A stretch of DNA of 64,000 bases from Siphlonurus alternatus (GCA_949825025.1 OX463781.1:43145469-43209468); one strand, 5' to 3'. Shown: positions 1-14,369, counted from the stretch's first letter. Notes: generated by a model from the sequence alone, not told the origin. A program made the numbers and translations.

Positions 1-632
1 TGCGCAGCGAAAGTGCATCACTTGAAGCCTCTATACGGAGTCCTAAGGATAGTAAGAACTGTATCTACTCTGTTTGTAAACATTGTCACGGCGCAGTCTA
101 TGGAGGATTATGGTGACTTTTTTTTTTAATAAAGACGATCACCCCCCCCCCCCCCCCTAAGGTTCAAAAATAAAAAAAATACATTTAAGGTGTTACCATC
201 CCCTACCCGTCGCCCTACCCTCCCACCCCAAATTTAACATTGCAGGATAGGGCCCTCCCCAGAGCCAAGCTGATCCGCTCCTTAGGTAGACTGGTTTCGT
301 TCCAGAAATATTAATATTAATATTAATGTTTAATATTATTTATTATTTATATACAAGGAAAATAATTGTATCTGATTTATTTATCTTCATTTATTGGTCA
401 TTTTAAATTATACAGATGAGAGGCAACAAAGATTATAATATTATATTCCTATCGGTTGATTCAATATAATAGTATAATATGTGATATATATAAGTATAAT
501 TTTTTAATGTAAAAATGATTTTGCAAACAAAAAATATTTAGAATATAATTTACAAACGTTACATTTTAATATACTATTATTTTAACGAAAAAAACTATAT
601 ATTATATATTTATATAATATAATTCTGTACCT

Positions 633-711
633 ACAGATTTTAAAGTTAAAAATTGGAATTCATAGGTAAGATTCTAATGCATGTATTCCAATTTTTAACT
701 TTTAGAACTGT
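633..711. repeat. Small inverted repeat (about 28-bp arms)
   Basis: AAAGTTAAAAATTGGAAT at 643-660 pairs with ATTCCAATTTTTAACTTT at 684-701, and the flanks ACAGATTTT/AGAACTGT extend the pairing. The loop is about 23 bases. Confidence 0.8.
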
Positions 712-1784
712 ACATATCTATTTTTCTTCACAATAATTTTTACAAAAAAAAAAAAAAACATATTAAAAAAAAAAGTATTACGTGCCTGTAGCAAGTACGT
801 GGATATCAGCTACATATTCATTTAGAATATCTATTAAATAATACTAATAGATATTTCTTGTTAAATTAATTTACATCATAAATAGCTTTTAGCTTAATCA
901 TAGTTACATTAATTAGTGAATGCACTAGCTACATGATATTACACTATATATATAGTATATATGCATTTACCATGTTAATCCTAAAGCTTCAAGCATTTTG
1001 GATTAGTTCATACCTAATCACTTTCACCCCAGTTAAGGATATCATGAGCTTATTTTCTGGAACTCAACGCACAAATTCTGGTTTTATAATTGTTAATGTA
1101 GGTGTGTGAAGACTGGATATCGTAGATACAATCATTCAAGGGCGCAGTATGAAGCAAATCTCGGTACTTCTTTTAAATCAGCTGATATTAATTAACTTTG
1201 CTCTTGATTGGTTAAAATTAATAATTGGCGCTAAGCTTACGCTATGCAGCCAGTAAAAGTATTAATTACACTTAATTAAAATAAACAATTGTTTGAAATT
1301 TTCAATAGTAATTTTTTTTTTTAAGATTTTACTGTTTTATATTGAGTCTAATAGTCACCAGAAAGTCGCGTAGGTTTGTAATAATATGTGATTATGAAAG
1401 ACACGATCCAACATGATGAACAATGTCCGCACTGCTACCAGCGTTGCAGGAATGCCTTTGTCTTTGTCCGATGGAATGCGAAAATGACGATGAATGAAGA
1501 GGTTGTGGCTTCAAATACACTGCTGAGAGCGTATCTTACGGCCTCGGATTGTATTGGGGTGAGAGTGATGACTTTTGTAATTAACACAAGTATATTCACC
1601 GAGTTAAGGCAAATGTAGAACTTTTGTGTTGATGAGAAGACGTCCTGAGTCTTTTTAATGGCGCACACAGCAAAAATCTCGAGTTGTAGACTCGATCGAC
1701 CTCGTCCAAAAGCCGAATTTCAACTTTGCTCTTGTTGTGAAACATAAAACAGCTGATCGAGAAACAAATGAGTAGCAAGCTGCA

Positions 1785-1870
1785 TACAGTCATATTAACT
1801 TGATATTTTTCCGGAAGTACCCGGAAGTAGAAGGTATCTGTTATTTTTTATTCCTATTGAGACTTCACGT
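1785..1870 (+). repeat. Truncated family F MITE (left half)
   Basis: TACAGTCATATTAACTTGAT followed by CCGGAAGTACCCGGAAGTAG matches the left end of the 30.4 and 40.4-kb elements; no right end was found. Confidence 0.55.
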
Positions 1871-4800
1871 GTTCCCCGTCTGGAAAAAAATACCCATTAG
1901 CCACAATGTTAGAAAATTTGATTTTTTTCTCTGCAACTATTAAAGCTACTAACTTGAAACCACCTCCTACCCCCATTTTGGGTTCTTCTGATGATGAATC
2001 AAGAGCTCATTTTTCTCTAAAACTTTTCTTTATTTCCAAAATAGCGATGTCGAGTGTTTTTTTTTTTATATATAGGTGTGGATAGGATGGTGGGAACACT
2101 GCAAAATCAGCTGAATTGAATCCTTTATAAAAATATTTAATATCAAACTCAGCAATTACTTTTTAAAAAATTACAAAAAAGTTAATATTTTTAAACTGGA
2201 ACCCCGTCTCAAATAATTTAACGTTAGTTTTGTTTCAAAACAACGTTGTTCCAACTAGTATGTATGCACCTTTGAAGCTATAAGCTCTGGGGAAACAAGC
2301 CTGGTCAATGTTTGTTCTTGTAGTCCTGCAGCTGATGCTGTTGACTTTAGTTCCATAGCGGCCATGTATGTATTAAACACATGATTGATATCCCCTGTGG
2401 CTATCGAGCTTATAATCACTTCGATGATATTCAGTAGAAAATTTAAAAATTTTGATTTAAAAAATTGTTTTAAAATTAAAATATGCTCAGATGTAAAAGC
2501 AGATAATTATAATTTGAGATACTTTTTTTATTTACTTTTCATTAAAATCTGGGTGCTAACTAAACATAAAAAATAACCCAATATCTAGTCTAGTTATCAT
2601 AAAAATAAAAATAAATTAATTATTATCTACGCTCCCGCAGACCGTGGAGAAATAAAAATCGAAGAGATAGCGTTCTTGCTGTCCCGAGGTCTGTATCTTC
2701 ACGTATCTCCTTGAATCATCAAATTCTAAACGTAAGAAGGAAGTGTAAGCTAAATATAATTTTTATATACACTAATTTCTAGCTACTTTTGAATGGGAGC
2801 AGAATTGATTGACATAAATAGTTTAAAACCATACAATGAAGCAATATGGGGTAAATTCATCTCGTTTTTTCACCCAGTGCAGTGATGCACTTGTATGTGG
2901 TTCCCAGGCTTTGGACATCATTTTGGTCTATTGATAAAAAGTAGATGTGTCCGGCCTGACTGAGGTTTCCACGGTTCCCTCATTCTCACTTCGGCGAATG
3001 CTGGGACGCGTAATTGGCCGTGACCAACATCCTTTCCCTGCCTCGAGCTCTAAGCTCATAGGGATGTATCCTAGTAAAAAAATAATAAAAAATACGTAAA
3101 ATCAATATTAAATTATGAATATTGATAATATTATATTAACATTTAATTAAGTTAAACGTGGAAGAAAGAAACTATCTTTGATTCAGTGTCAATTTACTTC
3201 TGTTTATTTCTTTTTACATGAAAATAAATACAATTTAACAATACATTTAAAATTAAAAAAATAATTACTTAAACTAACTATATAATAAAGTTTTAACAAT
3301 TTAATTCGATCATATTACTAAATTATACTGTACACATACGTTTTTTGTTCACAAAATAAGTCTATATATCTTTCTTTTATTTTTTTTTCTCTTGATTTGC
3401 CTTAGAGCACTGAAAGTTTTGGGTTGTACATGAAAGTTTTAGTGACCAATCCAACAAGTTTCTGGTCGACATGAAATATTCAGACTCCGTTCACATTCCA
3501 CTAGTTCGCTTGGGGCGATGAGGGAACCTCGAGTACAGTTTTGCACAACCAAACACCCAGATCTGAGTCTGCTTGCTGCCCTTTTGATTCCTTCTCACCA
3601 GAAAATAATCTTCATAGGGGTCACTGAACATTACATTTCACTGAATAATTTATCATTATATATTATATGTTCTACACTGTTAAAAGATACTGGAAACTTC
3701 TATACTTTTGCTTTACTGATGTACACAAATTTGCACAAAAAATGTCCCATTGCATTTACATAGCTCATTTTGCTCGAACTATTTTGGTTATATGTGGTAG
3801 AAAGCAATGAAAAAAGGTATAGGAGAGGCAGTTCCAAATAGTGGCAATTTGCAAATGATCGGACTCGCACACGTTTGTAGGTAGGATGAGTAAACGGCAG
3901 GGCAGGTGTCGTATGTGACGCGCCAACAGGTACCCAGTGATGCAACGCTTCGCGAAGCTTCGCGCGAAATTTCGCTAGTTTCGCGAAACTAATTAATAAT
4001 TAGTAATTACAAAAATGACTGTAAAATTTATAACAAATATAACAATTAGAACTTGAGGGTCTAGCTGTCTCTCACTTATAGTAACTGCTAGTGGAAAACA
4101 CAAATTATTTTCAATTTAATTAAATTTATTTACCCAAAATTCAATGTTCTTGTAAAACTATTGAATTTTAAACGTATATTTTTTCAATAAATTTGTATAC
4201 CTACACTGTATTTATATTCGCAGTGACATACTGTTATTATTGACAAGTAAAATTTTATATCATATTATGGTGACATTTAAAAAAATATTCATATATATGA
4301 AGTCCATTTGAAATTACACGAAATAATACAACAGAGATAAAAAAAACATGATCATGTACATATATAACGACATTTGTAGTTGACATGTTAAATAATTTCA
4401 TTTTAAAGTAAATACAAAAGTATAAATTAAAATATTGAATAAATATTTTATTTTCTATGAAAAGCAATGTGAAAAGTTTGACGTGGTTAAAAAAAAATAA
4501 AATCTCTCGGCAACTAATTGCAGGTACCCCCTCCATCAGTCGTGAGAAATGGATGGAGGGTTGCAGCAGATTGCGTTTTCAGCGTGCTGCTTATGACCAA
4601 AGTTTTTGGCCGAGTAAAAGTCGCAATCATTAATCACAAAAACGACGACGTGTAACCTGAAAGTAGCGAATGAGAATATAAATTTGTCAGAACAAATCTA
4701 ATTTTTATTATTAAAAAAATAATATCTTTCTTTCTAATAATTCAAAGTTTTTATCTTGATATCATTTATATTGCTTATTTTTCTTAAATTTCATTATCAA

Positions 4801-5430
4801 ACTGATATTAAAATACAATATTTGTGCAACAATTGTAAGTATAAATTTTTAATTTGAAAATTAAACCTTTCACTGAATAAAAATCGTAAAAATAATTGAG
4901 GTGGTTTACTCTATTTTATTATTCATTTATTAGATAAATAAGATAAATTTATTTATTAAATTTATAAATTTATTTATTTATTATTTATTTATTAGATAAA
5001 TTTAATGACCATTATATTTCATATAAAATATTTCAGACCTTAAAAAAATATATTCAATATAAAAACACTAAATATTGTAATAAATTTTTCTAAGGTAACA
5101 AGTGTACTTATATTGTAATTGCAATGATAAATCATTCATAAATATCTAATGGTTTTATATCCTCCCCCCCCTCAAGGTTTCAATCTACTCGTCTAGGCCG
5201 TAAAATGAAAGGAAGCGGAAACTCTTTCGCCTGAATTGATCGGATGTGTCTCGTTTGCTTTTTATAAAGCGTTTACTTGAGGGAATATACAAATGTCTTC
5301 CGCTTAAAAAATGTTGCCTAAATTATTGGAATATTGTTTATTTATATAGTAGTCACATCAGTAACATGAAAAATATAGGTAATAATTTCGTTATATATGT
5401 TAGAAATTTATCTTTACGGGGTTGCATGGT

Positions 5431-5768
5431 TAATGGACAACATATACATGACATTTTTTTATTGCAGAAATGAATAGAGGATACCAAATTATGCTACTCT
5501 GAATTTTTTTCAGATTTTTTTGAGACCCAGAACTATTTTTAAATAAGTATTGAAAGTGCGGCCACGCCCCCTGGAGGCGTCAATAGGCATCCAGTCTCTA
5601 TCCTTTTTATTAAAGATTCAGGGGTGCCAACTGAAATCACAGAACTTTCAATAAATATTTAAAAATAGTTCCGGGACTCAAAAAGATCTAAAAAAATTCA
5701 GAGTAGCATAATTTGGTACCCTCTATTCATTCCTGCAATAAAATTTTTTCATGTATGTTGTCTATTAA
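5431..5768. mobile_element. Fold-back MITE, family A copy 1
   Basis: TAATGGACAAC at the left pairs with GTTGTCTATTA at the right. Inner blocks TTATTGCAGAAATG, CTACTCTGAATTTTTTTCAG and CTATTTTTAAATA pair with their complements. The core is shared with copies at 9265, 12118 and 43939. No coding potential. Confidence 0.85.
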
Positions 5769-6952
5769 GCAATTTGTTGATAATTTTCACCTGGAAATAT
5801 TTTATTGTAAGATGCGGTTGTAATCAATTGCCAACTCTAAGGATACGCGTCAAGAGAAATTTTGGGAAGCTGTGACCTGCCGATTTGGTTGCCATATTCT
5901 AACTGGAGGATATTCGTATGTTGAAGATCAGCGGATTTTGACACCATTGCGAAACGTTTCTGCGCAGATTTTCCGCTTCAAAATCAGAATACAAGTACCG
6001 CAAATTTTTTTAGAGTATCTTTACTTAAACTGAGCTGGGGTTACAAATAATATTTTAATAGTCGCAAATGTAAAAGGTTATAGTGACAAAACGTGATTTT
6101 AACGGAAACAGAACTTGTGTTAAGATTTAACAATTATTTGCGATCGAAAAATTGCTCCGTATAGGATCTTACGTGCGCCCAGTTTTTTCTTGTAAGTAAA
6201 TGGTAGGACAAAGGTTGCATGACGTCATCATCACAGCTTCCCATTTCGTATCTACAACACGACTCCAATGAGTTCATTATAATCTCTCCTCAAAATATAC
6301 ACATGATAATATTTTCTTTATAATATTTTGAATACATGATTGCCGGCTTTGTTATAAAGTTATATATTTTATTTTTCTCAGAATAGAAGAACGTGAGGTT
6401 ACTTTGAAAAATTTCTTTATATTCTGCGTATACATTATATTATACACAATATGCAGGTATATTATATCAAAGAGCTTACATTGTAAAGAGATCGAACGTC
6501 CATGTTAAATATTTTTCCTAGCATTTAACGTATAAACCAAAGAAAAGCTCTAGATGAAGTAAAAATGAGAACTTATTCTGGTGGCGTCCAGATGGTGACC
6601 GGCACACCCCCAAATGCTTTTATTTTTTTAATTTTTGCAATTGAAGATGAGATGCTGATATCTGCAGGGTTAAAAGTACAGTTCCTCCAAAATTTATTTT
6701 CTAAATCAACGCCACCTAAACGCCCGCGCTGAAACTCCCTTATTCGCACTTCCTTCAAGATCTGTGGTGTTCGAACAAAATTTTGGCCATAAGCGTTCTA
6801 TATCTCTACACTATAAGATTATATCAAACTATCAGTGCAGTGTTTACAGTCTTAGGTATATAATCCCCGGAAATTACGTAATTTTTACTAATTTCCGCTT
6901 TCGTATAGCAGTAAGAAGATTGAACAAGACAATAAAATCAATTTCCAGGCGT

Positions 6953-7280
6953 ATAATGAGATATTAGAAGGTGAAAATCTTAGTGGCTTAATCGAAAGAA
7001 GGGGTAAAAATATGGTATACTGTGAATTTTTTCAGATTTTTCTGAGACCGGAAAGTATTTTTAAAAAATATTGAAAGTCTATTTTGATTACGTCGCGGGC
7101 AGCACTGCCTTATCCTTTTTCTTAAGGAGTGCCGCCCATGACGTCATCAAAATAGACTTTCAATATTTTTTTAAAAATACTTCCCGGTCTCAAAAAAATC
7201 TGAAAAAATTCACAGTACCATATTTTTATCCCTTCTTACGATTAAGTTTCTAAAATTTTCACATTCTAATATCTCATATA
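6953..7280. mobile_element. Fold-back MITE with family A core but different termini
   Basis: The outer arms read ATGAGATATTAGAA and complement. The inner arms (TTTTTCAGATTTTTCTGAGACCGG, 7028-7051 region, and TATTTTTAAAAAATATTGAAAG) match family A. It carries one intact TGACGTCA (7139-7146) and a mutated one near 7088. Confidence 0.8.
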
Positions 7281-9264
7281 AGGTTTATTTAAATTAAAGA
7301 CTGTATAAAAAAGCTGTTATGATAATATATTATCTATAACATCTAATGATAATTCAAATTTAAATTTTTATTTCGATCATTTAGGCTGTACAACATGGAT
7401 CACGTCAATTATTACATAAAATAAATATTACGTAACATAAATATATCTAATTCTAATTAAAATTAGCCTAAATTTAATTAATTTAAACACTTGTACCCAA
7501 AACAATATTTAAAAATATGATTTATAAATAAATTAATATAATAATTAAAATTGTGTCCTTTTAAACATCACATTGTTAAAAGTTTATACAACATATGACT
7601 ATAATGTTAAATATAGTAAAATCTTCTTTTTTTTTGTGATTTCTTTTAAAAATTACGTAGAAAACCACGTGCTGTGTATACTACAACAAACAAAAAATGA
7701 ACCAAGTTTCCTCTTTGCATTAATACGTTCTCTCTACAAGTAATTTCCGGTTTCCGGTAAAACAAAAAAAATACTCGTCTGCTGGAGGTACAGCTCACGC
7801 CATCTATGAGTAGTTCTAGAAACTACAGACATGGATGCTGCGCTCGCTCTCTGGTCCATTGATCTCTGGAGATGCTTGCACTGGCAAGAGATGCTGCACT
7901 CTGTGGTAAAAATGATGAACTATTCAATGGTGTATTATTATTCAAAATATAATAAAAATCATACAAATGCTGTCAATTTATAATTGAATATTATGCAAAA
8001 AAAAATCAAGTAACATGATAATAATTAATATTAACAAAGAAAAATATATAGAGGCATTTTTTTTCAGACTGTACATTAAAAAAATAAGGCATGGCTATAA
8101 AATTAGTTCAGATTTGAGAAGCTCTATTACTTAATAGTATTATAACTTCAATTTACACAAAATCTATTAAGAAACAAAATATTTTTATTCAATAGAAGTT
8201 AGGCAACCTTCTCTTTTCATATGTTTAAATGTTTGCCTATGTTCCAGGCGCTTAAACAGTTATTACTTTTACCGCTAGATGTCAGGAGCAGAGCAAAATA
8301 ATTAAGTTCTAAATTTTTATATTGTAGTTTTTATTATAATTTTTAATTATTGGTTCAAAATAGCAAAACCATTGTTAATTTATATATGAAATAGAATAAA
8401 ACAAAATTAACCATAAGTTATATATATATATATATATTATAAATATGTATGTGTTGTAGTTTTTAAACACACACAAAAAAAATGTTTTCAATTTAATTTT
8501 TTTTATATGATATATTAAGCCTTATTTGAAGTGATAAAATGAACATTTGTATATTTATTTTAATTAAATCATAACATTTTTAATAAAAGTAAATAGTTGT
8601 AATTTTTAAATAAATGTATAATGCTACATTTACTTATAATAGAACTTTATATTTTAGTTAATAATAATTATAATATAGAAAAGACATGATGATGAAATTT
8701 GTTTTGAAAAGTTTTGCAAGAAGTATAAAATACATTACAACATCTTCAATCTCGTTTCGGTAACAGGAAAGAGAACATTTTGAAACTCACATAACATCAG
8801 TGTTACAACCATTAGTTTAGGCCCCTTGCTTCTTCCGTACCATATAAATACGAAGTAGAAGAAGAAGAAGTTGTTTCATGCACCACTGCGGCTTCTGCTA
8901 ACTTCTATACTATCTGTAATCACAGAATTCAAGATCTTAAAGTCTATTTTGATATATAAAATTTAATGAAAATGGACTTTAAGTACCCTCAAATAGTCTG
9001 GTATTTTAATCCCAGTAGTGGCAGTAGAACTACCCACGTTCCCAGGAGGATATAATAGGAGGGAGTTTTCAGTATTGACACCCACACCTCACTACCCTAA
9101 ATAATGTCCTTTTCTTTATTCTATTCTCATCAAAAACACAGCTAAGTCAATTTCTAACATTTCCTGTAATCTGAACTATATTTTCTGTTGTTGTACTTTT
9201 CCATATTTTCAGTCACGTCGATAACCACTTTCATCAAAATTTTATGTGCCTATTTGATCTATAG
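7281..9264. other. No gene recognised
   Basis: AT-rich DNA. Slightly GC-richer patches at 7780-7915 and 8815-8910 show no splice-bounded open frame that I could support. Confidence 0.5.
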
Positions 9265-9587
9265 TAATGGAGTATTGACCTCAAATTTTTTTATTGCAGA
9301 AATGGATAGAGGGTGCAAAGTTATGCTACCCTGATTTTTTTCAGATTTTTTAGAGCCCGGGAACTATTTTTAAAAAATTATTGAAAGTTCTTTTTGTGAC
9401 GTCACGAGACGCCGCTCTTTAAGAAAAAGATAGGACTTGACGCCGCGTGACGTCACAAATAGGACTTTCAATAATTTTTTAAAAATACTTCCCGGGCTCT
9501 AAAAAATCTGAAAAAAATCAGGGTAGCACAACTTTTCACCCTCTATCCATTTCTGCAATAAAAAAAATTGAGGACAATACTCCATTG
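9265..9587. mobile_element. Fold-back MITE, family A copy 2
   Basis: Ends are ATGGAGTATTG and CAATACTCCAT. Near-perfect arms carry TGACGTCA at 9397-9404 and 9448-9455, one on each side of the centre. It is among the better-preserved copies. Confidence 0.9.
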
Positions 9588-9673
9588 CAATATAACTTTT
9601 ATCTGATTTTATGAAGTTAGAGCTTTAAATATGTATTTTTGTATTTTAAAATTATTGAAGTTTTAATTTTATT

Positions 9674-9832
9674 GAGTGTGATTCACGAAGAAATTAATCG
9701 GGGTTCTAACCACGTTTAGCGTAACCACGTTTAATTAGGTGGTTTAACACAATACATAAAACAGGTATAGTTAAGCACGGTTAAGCTAAACGTGGTTAGA
9801 AATTTGGTTAACTGCTTCGTGAATCGCACCCA
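9674..9832. mobile_element. Fold-back MITE, family B (GATTCACGAAG) copy 1
   Basis: GTGTGATTCACGAAG at the left pairs with CTTCGTGAATCGCACCC at the right. Inside, CCACGTTTA and TAAACGTGG blocks also pair. Related copies lie at 36308 and 45047. Confidence 0.85.
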
Positions 9833-10730
9833 TTATAGATATTTTGATAATGCAAACGAAAAGATTGTTATTGATATCTAGTTACCTTGTGATTATACCT
9901 TGATGGGTAAATACTGTCACTGACTTTTAGATTATTTTCAAAGTATCGTTCAATGATAGAACTTTACAACCATATTATTTACTAATAGCAACGATCGACT
10001 TATCTCCATTTATTGTGTTTAACAAATGTCTGTATGTGACCTGACTGAGGGCATGTTACGATAAATGGCTGCGATCTGTTTGAGAAAAAACGTGCTCTGC
10101 CACGTCTCCTCGTGCTACTGCAGCGATGTGACGTGACCATTTGTACTGACGATACAACTCTCTCTCATCCTATATGTATGCTATTACCATAAATATCATT
10201 TTGACGTGTAAGTTAGAGTAGGTAGTTAAGCTTTTGCTTATAAATCCCATTAGCATTAATATTTTCATAAGCCTACATTCTATATATAAACTTGAAAGAA
10301 TAAATCATTAAAATTTTCTTCGTCACCTGACATTCTCTCTTTTATGAATGTTGTTACTCAAATGTTGAATTTAAATAAATATTTATTTTATCTCAAAGAA
10401 TACATCTTGAGAGAGTCAATTCTATTTTATTCACAAGTTTCAAGTTACATGTTATATTTTTTAATTATACCGAAAATAAATATAAAATGAAAATATGAGA
10501 ATATAGTATAAAAATATATAATTATTTTTCAACAATGATAGAACGCCTGAAATATTCCATTGCATTATTCTGTTAATTTGTAATGCTTCATCAAGCAAAA
10601 TAATAATATGAAAAAAAAAAAATCAACAAATTAAAATTTATGTTTATGCAACGATGCTATTTATTGAAGCTTATTATTTACATTTCATAAACAAATTTAT
10701 TTTATTATTATATTATTACAGGAAACAAGG

Positions 10731-10894
10731 GGGGGCATTCACAAAGCAATTTAACCTCAACTTTAGCCCCAAGTTTATCCCTGGTACTAAACATGGTGCT
10801 AAACCAGGGGCTAACCATGTCTAGCTCCTAGTTTAGCACCATGTTTAGTACCAGGGATAAAACTTGGGGTTAAATTGCTTTGTGAATGTCACCC
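10731..10894. mobile_element. Fold-back MITE, family C
   Basis: GCATTCACAAAGCAATTTAA pairs with TTAAATTGCTTTGTGAATG. Inner AAACATGGTGCTAAAC also pairs with its complement. The terminal motif resembles family B (ATTCAC(A/G)AAGCA), though the interiors differ. Confidence 0.85.
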
Positions 10895-10923
10895 AAGGAT
10901 TATATTTCTGCTTTGCAAAGATA

Positions 10924-10926
<3 letters not shown>

Positions 10927-10989
<63 letters not shown>
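10927..10989. repeat. (TA)n microsatellite
   Basis: A pure AT-dinucleotide tract just downstream of the family C fold-back. Confidence 0.95.
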
Positions 10990-10992
<3 letters not shown>

Positions 10993-12117
10993 TCCTTTTC
11001 CATAAACATTAAAATTGTTCTGTGAATTGTTGAAACTTTAGAAAAAATTGAAAAATAATATATATTATATATAGTAGCTTGGGATATTTAAAATATAATA
11101 TTTAAATTTTGGAACTAAAAACAAAAGGGAATACTAATAAAAAAAATATTAAATAAGTTAATAAAAAATATTACTTGCTGTATTGTACATACGTAAAACG
11201 TCATCTCAATGTAATTAAAGACAAATTATAACACATAGCAACCTCGTAGTTAAAAGTTCTGAAAATCATGTCGGCGATAAAAAAAAAGTTTATTTTGCGT
11301 TGGAAGTTTTAAATGTTTGTTTTTAGTTTCATATTTAACTTCTAATAATGATACAATATATGCTAATAAAATAAAAATATGAAGAAAGGTTAAACAGTTT
11401 TTAAAACATAAACTTTAAAACAAATAGCTACAAGAAAATTGGTCACCAAAAACACAATTTTACAAAATATTTTTAAAATAATTAATAACAACATATTAAT
11501 GATACGCACAATTATTATCTATTACTCTAATATTATAAAAATTAGTGAGTTTGAAAATATTCTAACTTGAAATATTAGTATCTTGAATCAAAATCATTGA
11601 GAATAACCAAGCGTTGAAGAAAGCTGTGATGAAAAAGTGATTTATGTATAAGCATGAAATATGTAAAATACATTTTTCACAGTGTGTAGATCGGTGATAG
11701 TGTTTTATGGTGTGAGCTATTGCAAAATTTAAAAACAGGCAGCAAAAGGAATGGTTTTATTACTCTTTTATATAATGCTAATATTTATACACGTCATGCT
11801 GCTGCTGCTATACTATTATATATTATAAAATCTTCTGTTTCCTTTAAAAATTTATAGTATAGCTTACATTAAAATAAATTTAAATAGCTATTATGCTGAA
11901 AATTGATGTTGGTATAATTTTGTAAAAGAAAATTTATGAAATTTAAAATCAGTGTTTTGAAATACCAAACTTGTATTTATTATACTGTTACAATTTTAAA
12001 TAAATTTTTTTGGAATTAATTGATAAATGGGTAACAATTTTAGTAAATAAATAAACAAATAAATTGTTTTGATTTTGATACTGCTACCAGAAATAAAAAA
12101 GCCATGGCATTAACACG

Positions 12118-12433
12118 AATGGAGTATTGACCTATTTTTTATTGCAGAAATGGATAGAGGGTGCAAAGTTATGCTACTTAAATTTTTTCATGTTTTTTAG
12201 AGACCGGGAACTATTTTTAAAAAATTATTGAAAGTCCTTTTTGTGACGTCACGAGGCGGCAAGCCCTATATTTTTCTTAAGGATCGGCGCCTCGTGATGT
12301 CACAAATAGAACTTTGAATAGTTTTTTAAAAATAGTTCTCGGGCTCTAAAAAATCTGAAAAAAAAACAGGATAGCATAACTTTGCACCCTCTATCCATTC
12401 CTGCAATAGAAAAAAATAGGTCGATACTCCATT
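12118..12433. mobile_element. Fold-back MITE, family A copy 3
   Basis: Ends are AATGGAGTATTGACCT and its complement. One intact TGACGTCA lies at 12244-12251; the partner site has become TGATGTCA. Inner arms match copies 1, 2 and 4. Confidence 0.9.
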
Positions 12434-14369
12434 AAAGAATTTTAAAATACTATGCTTTTTTAATGTTCTCATAAATTTAATTTCTTTTCAAATCTATTGT
12501 GTTCAATAAGGAAGTTAAAAAAGTATTACCGTTAGTCCTTTGGCTTGAATTAAGAGTTTTTTTTTTACAATTCATCTTCAAAATTGCCATAATGGTGATT
12601 AATTTGAAGTATCTTTTAAAAATTACACAATTTATTATACTATGAGTATTGACATAATTATAATGTATTAAAGTAATTTAATTACTAATAAGTCTAAAAA
12701 GTAACAATAATTATATTAATGATGAAATTTTAGTGAACTCTTATAGCAACACTGCTGATAAAGTCTGTACTATATATATTTTTTTATAAACTTTGTTAGA
12801 CTTTTTTACTTCTATAACTTTTTCAAAAGAAGCAGAAAAAAAGGTGAGAAATAGACACATATATGTAAATTTGTGTAGCACATTAAAGAAGTTTGTAAGA
12901 AAAACTTCTAGTTGTGTAGGTAATTGCATCAAGGTGCAAAGAATAAAAAAGAATAAAAATTAGTTTCAAGATTTTTTTTTTCTTTTTATTTCTTTCCTTT
13001 TTTTCCCTGTACAGTAAATAAGATTGAGAAAAATCTATACAACAACTTTATTACATAAAGTATTTTAGATTCAGGTCATGAAATGAGATTTGGTCACTTT
13101 TTGTGGTACGTGTTAGCTTCCGCAAGGGAAAATGAGAGAGAGAAGGACAGAGAGAGGAGCCTACCTGAGTCGCACCCACGTGGTTAGCCCCCTCCCCACC
13201 CCCCCACCCCTATAGTGGCAATCTCAACTACCTTATATAAGAAGAGCCACCCTTTCTTTCTACCTCTATTCTTTCCTGATTTGGAATTCTAACACCAAGA
13301 GTAAAAAAAAAAAAAAAAAACAATTTTAGCAAAAATTGATTTCTCTATAGAAGAAAAGATAGTAAAAAAAAAAAAAAAAAAATGTAAGAAGTAAATTCTA
13401 GTTGCAAATAAGAATCTTTGTTTTTAAAAAAACTTAAAATGGGAAAAAAAAAAAAAAAAAAAAATCTTTTTCTACATAATATTGAACGTAGCTTTTCATT
13501 GGCACAAGTGCAAAGAGATGATAATGAAAGTACAGTGTCGGGGGGGGGGGGGAGGGAAGAAGGAATATTCTTGTTAGTATCAGTAGAAATGAGGGATCGG
13601 CGAGCTGTAGATAAGCCCGAGAGATGATGAGAGTGCGCGGGGGAAGGGGGGGGGGGATCTTCTCAACTCGATGAATAACAAAAGTTCGGGGAGGAAGAAT
13701 ACGAAGAAATCATTTCCATTTTACTGAATTCCTTATAATATAAATTGCTTTCTTTAAGGGTAGATATTATTTTACATATAAGAAATTTACACTTCTTTTC
13801 GCCCCTTCAACCTTACTTGAGATAAAAAAGAAAAATGTTCAAGTATTTTTGGTTTTCGAATTTTGAATAATTTTTAATTTATAGATTAAATAATCATTTT
13901 ATTAGAATATTTTAAGCCAAAAATGAATACTTCGAGGACGTAATTCACGAAAGGATTTGTTCCAATTTCCTCACTAACCATGGTTAGTGAGAAAGCTGAA
14001 TATTTTTCTAGGTAACTCTTTTATGAGTCGCCCTCTTATGTATTATACGTATATATTCGCGAACGCAACCAAATTCAGCCCTCTAGCGGCCAAAAGTGTG
14101 AACTACTAGAATGCGGCTAGCTGTTCATAACAGTATAGGAACGACATACCATTCCTGAGTTAATTTACGTGATTATATAATATTATCCACTTGCAAATTT
14201 TTTATTATCATAATAAAGTTAAATATTAGTCTTAATAAATAAAATAACAGATAAATGTGACCATACACCGTGTCATTTGCTTTAAATAGAGTCTTGCGCG
14301 CGGCGCGTGGTATATATGCATAAAATGTATATGTCGATCCATATGATATCCTTAAATTATTGTTAATTT
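12434..14369. other. No gene recognised; homopolymer-rich region
   Basis: Contains A-runs at 13303-13320, 13364-13381 and 13446-13463, G-runs near 13539-13551 and 13647-13655, and the possible TATA element at 13233. Around 13938-13995 ATTCACGAAAGG and a CTCACTAACCATGGTTAGTGAG palindrome suggest a degenerate fold-back. Confidence 0.5.
13233..13241 (+). promoter_or_regulatory. Possible TATA box (TTATATAAG)
   Basis: TATATAAG sits in a GC-richer stretch with C-rich runs just upstream (13180-13210) and pyrimidine-rich sequence 25-35 bp downstream. No gene was found downstream, and AT-rich DNA produces such motifs by chance. Confidence 0.2.

Larger units (their letters stand above)
1..5430. other. 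Left flank, no gene recognised
   Basis: AT-rich non-coding DNA with a C16 run at 142-157, the small hairpin at 633-711, a GC-richer island at 1395-1760 and the truncated MITE at 1785. At 2945-3060 there is a segment with GGTTCCCTCATTCTCACTTC that looks like a dispersed repeat. At 3940-3990 there are TTCGCGAAGC-type short palindromes. Short open frames here show no protein-like pattern. Confidence 0.5.

Noticed and set aside
1388..1618. 76-codon frame in a GC-richer island
   Set aside because: No domain, no splice signals bounding it and an overlapping antisense frame of equal length.
3518..3763. 81-codon plus-strand frame
   Set aside because: Composition and lack of splice context look random; the first half may be part of a repeat.
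3936..3990. Possible hAT terminus (CAGTGATGCAACG followed by TTCGCGAAGC palindromes)
   Set aside because: No matching opposite end or target duplication was found.
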